Below the pieces are notes generated by a model. It did not search any database. It was not told where the DNA came from and worked only from the letters and a program-made list of their open reading frames with translations. Below are positions 1 to 5,501 of a DNA stretch of 5,501 bases, piece after piece; positions within the stretch are counted from its first letter, which is position 1, and every line of letters begins with the position of its first letter. The stretch is taken from positions 1 through 5,501 of the forward strand of contig CATZDQ010000118.1 in NCBI GenBank assembly GCA_958417695.1, in the 5' to 3' direction. Origin of the DNA: an uncultured Clostridiaceae bacterium. GTDB lineage: Bacteria > Bacillota > Clostridia > TANB77 > CAG-508. The translations under genes and the position numbers were made by a program.

Positions 1-393
1 AAAAATTCTTTCATACCTTTGTAAAGCAGGTTCTTCCTGCATATATACTTGGAGTTTTCCTTTTTCTAAAGCAATCATTTCTGGTCTTATATAGGCTGTT
101 TTTTCACTAAAATAAGTACCTATATTTTCTACTTCTTTAAAAAGCTTCATCCCCTTTTCATTAGCCATATCTAAATGATAGGTTAACATGCCATAAGCAT
201 ATACCTTTTCATATAGTTCTAAAGCTTTTTCGTATAGAGTATACCCTTCTAACAAATCTTTCGCTGTATTAGTAATAAGTCCCTCTTTTTTACCTATTTC
301 TTCTATAATTTTTAGTAATTCTTCTTTACAAGTTAGATAGGCTTGTTCGTCCTCAAAAATATCTGTCAAATTCCATTCTTCTGTTTTCTTCAT
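1..393 (-). CDS. pepF: Oligoendopeptidase F, N-terminal part (cut by window edge)
   Basis: The reading frame is open from an ATG at 393-391 to the left edge, giving 131 codons with no stop. The protein begins with the W-x-L-T-D-I-F signature (residues 7-13) typical of the start of M3B oligoendopeptidases. A helical, Glu/Lys-rich stretch follows, including a Leu-Tyr-Glu-Lys-x-Tyr-Ala-Tyr segment around residues 60-68, as in the N-terminal helical domain of PepF. Family members are about 600 residues long, so the zinc-binding HExxH catalytic domain lies outside the window. The family consists of cytoplasmic metallopeptidases that cut short peptides. The start is supported by AAGGAGGAA (409-401), seven bases before the ATG. 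A tandem palindrome lies directly upstream, so the gene may have its own control rather than simple read-through from the phosphoesterase gene. The family call is from recalled N-terminal features, without the catalytic part in view. Confidence 0.85.
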   Translation of the reverse strand, partial: MKKTEEWNLTDIFEDEQAYLTCKEELLKIIEEIGKKEGLITNTAKDLLEGYTLYEKALELYEKVYAYGMLTYHLDMANEKGMKLFKEVENIGTYFSEKTAYIRPEMIALEKGKLQVYMQEEPALQRYERIF

Positions 394-411
394 AAACCTT
401 TTCCTCCTTAG

Positions 412-451
412 AAAAATAGTACTATTCTGTTTTTTAGATAGTACTATTTTT
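412..451 (-). terminator. Perfect 14-bp inverted repeat; possible terminator or operator
   Basis: The arm AAAAATAGTACTAT (412-425) is perfectly complementary to ATAGTACTATTTTT (438-451), with a 12-base loop. The stem has only two G-C pairs. It starts with an A-tract and ends with a T-tract on either strand, the layout of a bidirectional intrinsic terminator. It lies 27 bases past the phosphoesterase stop codon. Each arm also contains the self-complementary 10-mer ATAGTACTAT (416-425 and 438-447). The two copies are 22 bp apart centre to centre, about two helical turns, which would equally suit a paired operator. The element ends two bases before the pepF ribosome-binding site, leaving no room for a pepF promoter downstream of it. 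The inverted repeat is certain; its function is not. Confidence 0.55.
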
Positions 452-478
452 GGTTCTTTTCCTTGTTCTATTTTTATT

Positions 479-1195
479 TTACACTTCTATTTTATATAAT
501 TGGAAATTTAAATAATCTGCACTAATTAATTTTAAGTCTATACCATCTACCATTCCTTCTATGGCATCTTTATGAGATTTTCCATGTAGGTGACCATAAA
601 AGCATTTTTTTACATTATAATTTTTCATCACTTGGATAAATTCTGGATGATAAATCGTTCCATTGTTCATCGTCGCTTTCGTTACTGGCGGATAATGCAT
701 AACAACTATCCTTTCTCTTTCTTCACCATAGGCTTCTAGACTTTCTTTCATAGATAGTTCTAAACGCAAAGATTCTCTTTTTATCATTTTTTGACTGTTC
801 TCCGAATCTAATAAACTCCATCCTCTTGTACCTGTGATAATTTTGTCTTCTATTAAAAAGGCGTTATTATATAAGAAATCCACATTTTTAATTTCTTTTT
901 CTTGTAAATAGCGTTTCATACTAGTAATGGTTGTCCACCAATAATCATGATTTCCTTTTAATAAAATCTTCTTTCCTGGAAGTTCCTTTAAATACATAAA
1001 GTCTGGGTAAGTATCTTCTAGATACATGGCCCAAGAAAAATCACCCGCTAAAATAACGGTATCTTCTGGTTTTACTTTTGCTAACCAATCTGCTTTTATT
1101 TTATCACTATGTCCTTCCCAGTTTGCTCCAAATATACTCATTGGTTTGTTTTCTGCAAAAGACAAATGTAAATCCCCTATGATATAAATTGCCAT
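479..1195 (-). CDS. Metallophosphoesterase (calcineurin-like, COG1768 type)
   Basis: This is a complete 238-residue protein of the calcineurin-like phosphoesterase fold. The metal-ligand motifs appear in the expected order: GDLHL (Asp8, His10), GDFSW (Asp52), GNHDYWW (Asn82, His83), MHYPP (His167) and GHLHG (His202, His204). An extra GTRGW block (122-126) and the total length match the clostridial 'predicted phosphohydrolase' group COG1768. All dinuclear metal ligands are present, so it should be an active cytoplasmic phosphoesterase; there is no signal peptide or membrane segment. The substrate is unknown, since the family includes phosphodiesterases, nucleotidases and protein phosphatases. 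The gene starts 17 bp after tsaD with an AAGGAA ribosome-binding site five bases before the ATG, so it is almost certainly co-transcribed with tsaD. No functional link to t6A synthesis is shown by the sequence. The stop is TAA. Confidence 0.93.
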   Translation of the reverse strand: MAIYIIGDLHLSFAENKPMSIFGANWEGHSDKIKADWLAKVKPEDTVILAGDFSWAMYLEDTYPDFMYLKELPGKKILLKGNHDYWWTTITSMKRYLQEKEIKNVDFLYNNAFLIEDKIITGTRGWSLLDSENSQKMIKRESLRLELSMKESLEAYGEERERIVVMHYPPVTKATMNNGTIYHPEFIQVMKNYNVKKCFYGHLHGKSHKDAIEGMVDGIDLKLISADYLNFQLYKIEV

Positions 1196-1212
1196 CTTAA
1201 TTCCTTTCTAAC

Positions 1213-2238
1213 TTATTCTTTCTCTTGCATTTCCTTTGCTTCTATTTTTAAATTTGGTATGGCATTTAGTGTTAAATCAGATACCTGTTTATGGATATAA
1301 TTGTAGTATCCTGCTGCTGCAATCATAGCACCATTATCTGTACATAAGATAGGTTCTGGGTAATAGACTTGAACACCCGGTGTTTTTTCTAATTGTTTAA
1401 ATCTTTCTCGAATATAACTATTTGCGGATACACCACCTGCTAAAGCTACTGTGTGAATGTCATATTCCTTCATGGCTTTTTGTACATTTGTTAATAAAAT
1501 ATCTGTTACCGTTTTTTCAAAACTAGCACATAAATCAGCTTTATTTATATCTGGTTGCTTATGATGTAAATTAATGACTGCTGTCTTGATGCCACTAAAA
1601 CTAAAGTCTAAATTTTCAAAATGTGTTTTAGGAAGTACAATATTAGGCTCTCCTTCTTTTGCTAGCTTGTCTACTTTTGGTCCTCCTGGATATCCTAAAC
1701 CGATTACTCTTGCTACTTTGTCAAAGGCTTCACCTATCGCATCATCTTTTGTCTTTCCTAATATTTCAAATTCTTTATAATCTTTGATATGAATTAAATG
1801 GGTATGTCCACCAGAAACTACCATACATAAAAATGGTGGTTTTAAATCTTTGTGGGTAATATAGTTAGCTGCTATATGTCCTTCCAAGTGATTGGTACCG
1901 ATAAGTGGTTTTCCTGTAGCGTAGCTTAATGCTTTTGCATAGGAGACACCGACTAAAAGTGCACCCACTAAGCCTGGTCCATAGGTACAAGCAATGGCAT
2001 CGATATCTTCCGTGGTTACTTTTGCTTCTTCTAATGCTTTTTTAGTTACATTAGAAATAGCTTCTACATGATTTCTAGAGGCAATTTCTGGCACAACACC
2101 TCCAAATTTTTCATGAATATCAATTTGTGAGCTTATCACATTAGATAACACTTCTCTCCCATTTTTGACTACCGCTACAGAAGTCTCATCACAACTAGAT
2201 TCAATTCCTAATACGAATATATCTGTATCTTGTTTCAT
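1213..2238 (-). CDS. tsaD: tRNA N6-threonylcarbamoyladenosine transferase TsaD
   Basis: TsaD transfers the threonylcarbamoyl group from threonylcarbamoyl-AMP to A37 of tRNAs that read ANN codons, acting in the cytoplasm with TsaB and TsaE. The 341-residue length is normal. The ASKHA-fold signatures are intact: GIESSCDET (11-19), PEIASRNH (50-57), the metal-binding pair in NHLEGH (His117, His121), SGGHT (142-146), GEAFDKVAR (169-177), DFSFSGIKT (211-219), LAGGVSAN (266-273) and CTDNGA, whose Asp301 is the third metal ligand. tsaB and tsaE are not in this window, so the pathway genes are not clustered here. The gene lies 30 bp after the site-2 protease gene and 17 bp before the phosphoesterase gene, indicating one operon. 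The nearest AAAGG-type ribosome-binding site is about 13-15 bases upstream of the ATG, longer than usual. No in-frame ATG, GTG or TTG lies between it and the chosen start, and the residue-11 motif position fits this start. Confidence 0.98.
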   Translation of the reverse strand: MKQDTDIFVLGIESSCDETSVAVVKNGREVLSNVISSQIDIHEKFGGVVPEIASRNHVEAISNVTKKALEEAKVTTEDIDAIACTYGPGLVGALLVGVSYAKALSYATGKPLIGTNHLEGHIAANYITHKDLKPPFLCMVVSGGHTHLIHIKDYKEFEILGKTKDDAIGEAFDKVARVIGLGYPGGPKVDKLAKEGEPNIVLPKTHFENLDFSFSGIKTAVINLHHKQPDINKADLCASFEKTVTDILLTNVQKAMKEYDIHTVALAGGVSANSYIRERFKQLEKTPGVQVYYPEPILCTDNGAMIAAAGYYNYIHKQVSDLTLNAIPNLKIEAKEMQEKE

Positions 2239-2268
2239 TTTTATTTGTTTTTTCCTTTCTATTGCCTT

Positions 2269-2970
2269 TTAAAATAGTCCAAATAAACTAGCTACTATAC
2301 TGGTAATTCCATTATATACGCCATTAATAACTGGTGAGATAATCCAGCCTGCAAGACCTGTTACCCATAATACAACAAAAACAATGTAAAAAATGGATTC
2401 ATAATTCTCCATCCATGTACGTGCAGAATATGGTAAGAAGTTTTTTAGGACTTTTGAACCATCTAATGGTGGTAATGGAATTAAATTGAAAATACCTAAA
2501 CCAATATTAATAATCACCGTCATTTGTAATATTGTCATAATAATCAATCCTAATTGGCTACCAATTGCAAAGACTGGTGCAAAAGTACCTATGGCAAAAT
2601 AGATAATCGAAAATACGAATGCTAGTAGTATGTTCATCAAAGGTCCTGCTATAGATACAATGGCATCTCCTTTACTCATAGTTATATTTCTATTAAAATT
2701 TCTAGGATTAATTTCTACTGGTTTTCCCCAACCAAATCCTGCAAATAATAACATGATAGAACCTATAGGGTCTAAATGTGCTAAGGGATTTAAAGTTAGT
2801 CTTCCCTGTCTTCTGGGTGTATCATCTCCTAATTTGTCAGCTGCTAACGCATGAGCATATTCGTGGAAAGTAATGGCTATCAAAACACCTGGTACAGTAA
2901 GTAATAAGCTTAATAATTCCTGTGGATTTCCTAAATACCTTCCTATCATCATTATTATTAAAATAGCCAT
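2269..2970 (-). CDS. Site-2 protease family protein (M50, SpoIVFB/YwhC-like)
   Basis: This is an integral-membrane zinc protease of 233 residues from the ATG at 2970. The HExxH motif is HEYAH (36-40, catalytic Glu37, zinc ligands His36 and His40). The third ligand is Asp170 in the NLIPLPPLDG motif (162-171). NPLAHLDPIG (61-70) and GWGKPVEINPRNF (80-92) are typical of the compact COG1994 group. Hydrophobic stretches at roughly 3-10, 19-44, 69-79, 104-130, 138-165 and 192-213 indicate a multi-pass protein. There is no PDZ or CBS domain, so it is a minimal S2P core. Such enzymes cleave substrates within the membrane; the substrate here is unknown. tsaD follows 30 bp downstream. The start is uncertain: the ATG at 2970 has only a weak purine run (AGAAGAAG) about 11 bases upstream, while a much better site lies at 3012 but is blocked by an in-frame TGA. 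With read-through or repair of that codon the protein would be 247 residues. Confidence 0.93.
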   Translation of the reverse strand: MAILIIMMIGRYLGNPQELLSLLLTVPGVLIAITFHEYAHALAADKLGDDTPRRQGRLTLNPLAHLDPIGSIMLLFAGFGWGKPVEINPRNFNRNITMSKGDAIVSIAGPLMNILLAFVFSIIYFAIGTFAPVFAIGSQLGLIIMTILQMTVIINIGLGIFNLIPLPPLDGSKVLKNFLPYSARTWMENYESIFYIVFVVLWVTGLAGWIISPVINGVYNGITSIVASLFGLF

Positions 2971-3003
2971 TATAATATATAGACTTCTTCTATCAAAAGT
3001 AAA

Positions 3004-3025
3004 TCAAAACATATTGTTCTCCTTT
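3004..3025 (-). promoter_or_regulatory. Strong ribosome-binding site and ATG followed by in-frame TGA (start-stop)
   Basis: On the minus strand AAAGGAGA (3025-3018) is followed after five bases by ATG (3012-3010), TTT and then TGA (3006-3004). This is the best translation start near the protease gene, yet it encodes only Met-Phe. The frame is the same as the protease frame: 14 codons separate this ATG from the ATG at 2970. The codons between would read FTFDRRSLYII, which looks like a plausible cytoplasmic N-terminus before the first membrane segment. It could be a nonsense mutation, a sequence error, or a two-codon leader that feeds ribosomes to the downstream start. The arrangement is directly visible; its meaning is inferred. 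Confidence 0.6.
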
Positions 3026-3108
3026 CTCTTTTTTGACACCCTTATTTTTGATTTTCTCTATTTAATCGATTTTATTTTATAACTTCTATATTCTATAACG
3101 CATATAGC

Positions 3109-3118
3109 TTAAATGCTA
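3109..3118. repeat. 10-bp direct repeat, left copy (TTAAATGCTA)
   Basis: TTAAATGCTA occurs here, about 40 bp beyond the stop of the HipA-like kinase gene, and again at 4174-4183 beyond its start. Together the copies bracket the kinase gene and its ribosome-binding site. The surrounding bases also partly match (about 19 of 26). In such AT-rich DNA a 10-mer shared by two short gaps could be chance, so a link to an insertion event is only a possibility. The rest of the gap 3026-3159 shows no gene and no convincing terminator. Confidence 0.35.
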
Positions 3119-3159
3119 AGTAATCTTCCTATAAATAACGATTGACTTATTAATATTGA

Positions 3160-4041
3160 TTAAACTTTATTTAGCCTACTATAAGATTTTTTTATTATTT
3201 CATATCTTATTCTCATTATTTTTTTATAGAATTCTTTCCTTTCAATGGACATACAATTTATGCTATTTATAAATTTATCAATTTTATCCATGTTAATTTT
3301 AGTAAAGGTTCTTTGAATAGCATTATTACAATCTTCATTTTTAGCACTTTGAATATAGGTCATATAGTTTATTTTTTTTCCGTTTTCTTTTATACAAGAA
3401 TAACAATTAATGGCTACATTTTTAAGCTCATTTTCACTTAATTTTTCAATCTTACTATCTTCTAACATTGGATTTAAGCAAGAGCCACAATCATATATTG
3501 GAGAAAATCTTGCACTGTTACTTCTTGCATTTACTAAAAGTCCCCAATTTCCATTATGTCTATCTGTATTTCCTATTAAGCTATCCATTATAAACATGTC
3601 CCAAAATTTTTCTTTCATATTATCATTTATAATAATATGAATTTTAGACATCATTTTTATTTCTTCTATCACTTCCATAATATCTGATAATTCTGTTTCA
3701 ATTTTTTTATCTGGATTGGCACTTAATACTAAATTTTCAAATTCATATAGTATATGATTTTCATCCGTGAAATCTTCACATCCACATACTATTTTCTCTT
3801 TTTCATTATAGATATATGTACCTAATACTGTATTTTGAGTCTCAAATCCACATATTTTAAATATATTGCTCCCTACATATTCTGAAAATGCATTATTCAT
3901 ATAAGATATATGTTTATTCTTTTCTCTTATAGGGTCTGGAAATTTAACTAGATATCTTATATTCTCATAAATTAGAGTTTTCTTTTTTTCTGACCCCTTA
4001 TAACTATTTAATTCTTCTGTTGCTTTTGAAAAATCTATCAT
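3160..4041 (-). CDS. HipA-like serine/threonine kinase, CtkA family, no antitoxin partner
   Basis: This 293-residue protein carries the HipA C-terminal kinase core. The probable ATP-binding lysine is Lys33 in YLVKFP (30-35). SEYVGSNIF (53-61) matches the conserved helix after it. The catalytic loop is GNTDRHNGNWGLL (157-169), with Asp160 as catalytic base and Asn165 as metal ligand. The metal-binding 'DFD' equivalent is YDCGSC (Asp184). Length and overall pattern fit the stand-alone CtkA group (named after a Helicobacter pylori kinase) rather than full HipA of about 440 residues, so the N-terminal HipA subdomain is absent. The glycine-rich loop region (residues 13-21) is lysine-rich and keeps one glycine. 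It has nine cysteines, including CxC (86-88) and two CxxC pairs (185-188, 213-216). The start is firm: AAAAGGAGGTG ends four bases before the ATG. No HipB-like helix-turn-helix gene fits in either flanking gap. Base composition looks lower in GC than tsaD. Substrate and biological role are unknown. Confidence 0.88.
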   Translation of the reverse strand: MIDFSKATEELNSYKGSEKKKTLIYENIRYLVKFPDPIREKNKHISYMNNAFSEYVGSNIFKICGFETQNTVLGTYIYNEKEKIVCGCEDFTDENHILYEFENLVLSANPDKKIETELSDIMEVIEEIKMMSKIHIIINDNMKEKFWDMFIMDSLIGNTDRHNGNWGLLVNARSNSARFSPIYDCGSCLNPMLEDSKIEKLSENELKNVAINCYSCIKENGKKINYMTYIQSAKNEDCNNAIQRTFTKINMDKIDKFINSINCMSIERKEFYKKIMRIRYEIIKKSYSRLNKV

Positions 4042-4119
4042 ATTGCACCTCCTTTTACCTTTCCACCTTTTCCTTAAAGTCTATCATTTTCTATAAAATT
4101 GATTTTTTTAATTTTACTA

Positions 4120-4160
4120 TTTCCATGAATTGCAATAAGTAGATTATTTTCCATGATATG
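4120..4160. repeat. Short direct repeat TTTCCATGA upstream of the kinase gene
   Basis: TTTCCATGAATTG (4120-4132) and TTTCCATGATATG (4148-4160) match at 11 of 13 positions and are 28 bp apart. They lie in the gap between lysS and the kinase gene, about 80-120 bp upstream of the kinase ATG, where a promoter or operator would be expected. I found no convincing -35/-10 pair here, so a regulatory role is a guess. Confidence 0.3.
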
Positions 4161-4173
4161 AAATGGACATACT

Positions 4174-4183
4174 TTAAATGCTA
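4174..4183. repeat. 10-bp direct repeat, right copy (TTAAATGCTA)
   Basis: This is the second copy of the 10-mer found at 3109-3118. It begins 10 bp beyond the lysS stop codon, so the two copies enclose the whole kinase gene with its leader. If it marks an insertion, the ancestral order would have been lysS directly followed by the protease-tsaD operon. No transposase or integrase is present to support movement. Confidence 0.35.
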
Positions 4184-4193
4184 TGATAACTTA

Positions 4194-5501
4194 TTAAGCA
4201 TTATTAATAGGTTTCATGGTTGGGAATAACAAAACATCCCTAATAGAAGCAGAATTTGTCAATAACATAATTAAACGATCGATTCCAATACCTAAACCGC
4301 CTGTAGGTGGCATACCATATTCTAGAGCATTAACAAAGTCTTCATCCATCATGTTAGCTTCTTCATCACCAGCATCTCTTGCTTCTACTTGTTTCTTAAA
4401 TCTTTCATATTGATCAATCGGGTCATTTAATTCAGAATACGCATTAGCATACTCTCTTCCTCCTATAAATAGTTCAAATCTTTCTGTTAAACGTGGGTCT
4501 TCTGGTTTTCTTTTGGTAAGTGGTGATACCTCTACAGGATAATCATACACAAAAGTTGGTTGTATTAAAGTATCTTCTACTTTTGCTTCAAATACTTGGT
4601 TAATAATTTCTCCTCTAGTTAATTTGATAGGGTCTAATTCTATCTTTAATTCTTCAGCCACTTTTTTGGCTTCTTCATCACTTTCTATCGTATTAAAATC
4701 TACACCAGTTTGTTCTTTAATACTATCTATCATACTAATTCTTTTCCATGCAGGTGTTAAATCAATTTCCACGTCTTGATATGTAATCTTTGTAGTTCCT
4801 AGTACTTTTTGTGCAGTTTTAGAAACGAGTTCTTCTGTAATATCCATCATATCATGATAGTCTTGATAAGCTGCATATAATTCTATATTGGTAAATTCAG
4901 GATTATGTTTAATATCCATACCTTCATTTCTAAACATTCTTCCCATTTCATACACTTTGTCAAAACCACCCACTATTAATCTTTTTAGATATAATTCGTT
5001 AGCAATTCTTAAATACATATCTATATCTAAACTATTGTGATGGGTAATAAATGGTCTAGCAGTTGCACCACCTGCTATAGTATTTAAAATAGGGGTTTCT
5101 ACTTCTAAATATCCTTTTTCATCTAAGATATTTTTAATTTCTTTTAAGATTTTAATTCTAGTTAAAAAAGTAGTTTTTACTTCTGGATTCATAATTAAAT
5201 CCACATATCTTTGTCTGTAACGTAAATCGGTATCTTTTAATCCATGAAATTTTTCTGGAAGTGGTCTTAAAGATTTAGAAAGTAGTGTTACTTCCTTAGC
5301 ATGTATCGATATTTCTCCTGTTTTTGTTTTAAATACAAAACCAGTAATTCCAATAATATCTCCTATATCATCTTCCTTAAATTGTTTATAACTCTCTTCG
5401 CCTAATTCATTAATACTAACATAACTTTGTATTCTACCATCTCCATCTTGGATATGACAAAAAGAAGCCTTTCCCATAATTCTCTTACCCATCATTCTAC
5501 C
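4194..5501 (-). CDS. lysS: Lysyl-tRNA synthetase, class II (5' end cut by window edge)
   Basis: The visible 435 codons are the C-terminal part of LysRS, which charges tRNA-Lys with lysine using ATP in the cytoplasm. The first visible residues, GRMMGKRIMGKASF, belong to the OB-fold anticodon-binding domain and align with an internal E. coli LysS segment. The Met codons at 5495 and 5492 are therefore not the start, and roughly 60-70 N-terminal residues lie beyond the edge. LRPLPEKFHGL (about 79-88) and RYRQRYVDL (about 94-102) link to the catalytic domain. Then come class II motif 1 (about 112-140), motif 2 with FRNEG and HNPEFT (about 190-204), the lysine-site region FIGGREYANAYSELND (about 345-360) and motif 3 GLGIGIDR (about 402-409). 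The frame ends Asn-Asn-Ala with two consecutive TAA stops. No clear intrinsic terminator follows, so transcription may continue into the kinase gene. Confidence 0.98.
   Translation of the reverse strand, partial: GRMMGKRIMGKASFCHIQDGDGRIQSYVSINELGEESYKQFKEDDIGDIIGITGFVFKTKTGEISIHAKEVTLLSKSLRPLPEKFHGLKDTDLRYRQRYVDLIMNPEVKTTFLTRIKILKEIKNILDEKGYLEVETPILNTIAGGATARPFITHHNSLDIDMYLRIANELYLKRLIVGGFDKVYEMGRMFRNEGMDIKHNPEFTNIELYAAYQDYHDMMDITEELVSKTAQKVLGTTKITYQDVEIDLTPAWKRISMIDSIKEQTGVDFNTIESDEEAKKVAEELKIELDPIKLTRGEIINQVFEAKVEDTLIQPTFVYDYPVEVSPLTKRKPEDPRLTERFELFIGGREYANAYSELNDPIDQYERFKKQVEARDAGDEEANMMDEDFVNALEYGMPPTGGLGIGIDRLIMLLTNSASIRDVLLFPTMKPINNA

Noticed and set aside
1574..1780. Plus-strand open frame of 68 codons inside tsaD
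   Set aside because: It is antisense to a fully conserved TsaD region and has no recognisable protein motif; a shadow frame.
3004..3006. TGA read as tryptophan (alternative genetic code)
   Set aside because: Every tryptophan in the surrounding full-length genes is TGG; an AT-rich genome with TGA-as-Trp would show many in-frame TGA codons.
3074..3081. TATAAAAT on the minus strand as a -10 box for the protease operon
   Set aside because: No acceptable -35 hexamer at 16-18 bp upstream (the sequence there is like TATGCG), so the promoter call is not supported.
2630..3082. Two plus-strand open frames (2630-2854 and 2873-3082) opposite the protease gene and its leader
   Set aside because: Both mainly mirror the hydrophobic protease codons or AT-rich leader; the second runs into low-complexity Phe/Leu/Ile sequence. 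No family resemblance.
3142..3170. Plus-strand promoter-like pair TTGACT, 17 bp, CTTTAT
   Set aside because: The -10 part is poor and no plus-strand gene lies downstream; expected by chance in AT-rich DNA.
3410..3640. Plus-strand open frame opposite the kinase gene
   Set aside because: It overlaps the conserved catalytic loop codons of the kinase on the other strand and has no motif of its own; in particular it is not a missing antitoxin.
4216..4413. Plus-strand open frame opposite the 3' end of lysS
   Set aside because: It is antisense to conserved LysRS motif 3; a shadow frame.
5493..5495. ATG as the start of lysS
   Set aside because: Two codons before it read Gly-Arg, continuing the conserved OB-fold segment; the true start is outside the window.

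Overview
All six protein genes in this window lie on the minus strand, so it reads right to left. The DNA is AT-rich. All five visible stop codons are TAA, and ribosome-binding sites of the AAGGAGG type precede pepF and the kinase gene. This, together with the protein families present (oligoendopeptidase F, a COG1768-type phosphoesterase, a compact SpoIVFB/YwhC-like site-2 protease, a stand-alone CtkA/HipA-like kinase), points to a low-GC Bacillota, most likely a gut-type clostridial lineage. That placement is inference from protein style; no rRNA or species marker is present.

Right part (4194-5501): lysS, encoding lysyl-tRNA synthetase, cut at its 5' end by the window edge. A gap of about 150 bp follows, then a HipA-like kinase of the CtkA type (3160-4041) with a strong ribosome-binding site and no HipB-like partner. 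A 10-bp direct repeat, TTAAATGCTA, flanks the kinase region.

Middle (1213-3025): a site-2 protease gene, then tsaD (tRNA t6A synthesis) 30 bp later, then a metallophosphoesterase gene 17 bp after tsaD. The tight spacing indicates one transcription unit. The protease gene has an odd 5' end: the best ribosome-binding site and ATG are followed two codons later by an in-frame TGA, and the open frame only resumes cleanly at an ATG 42 bases downstream.

Left part (1-478): a perfect 14-bp inverted repeat made of two copies of the palindrome ATAGTACTAT sits between the phosphoesterase gene and the start of pepF (oligoendopeptidase F). Only the first 131 codons of pepF are visible.

Most of the window is ordinary housekeeping: tRNA charging, tRNA modification and peptide turnover. 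The items worth a second look are the orphan kinase next to an aminoacyl-tRNA synthetase gene, the start-stop codon pair before the protease, and the tandem palindrome before pepF. I see no clear evidence of a wholly new multi-gene system.
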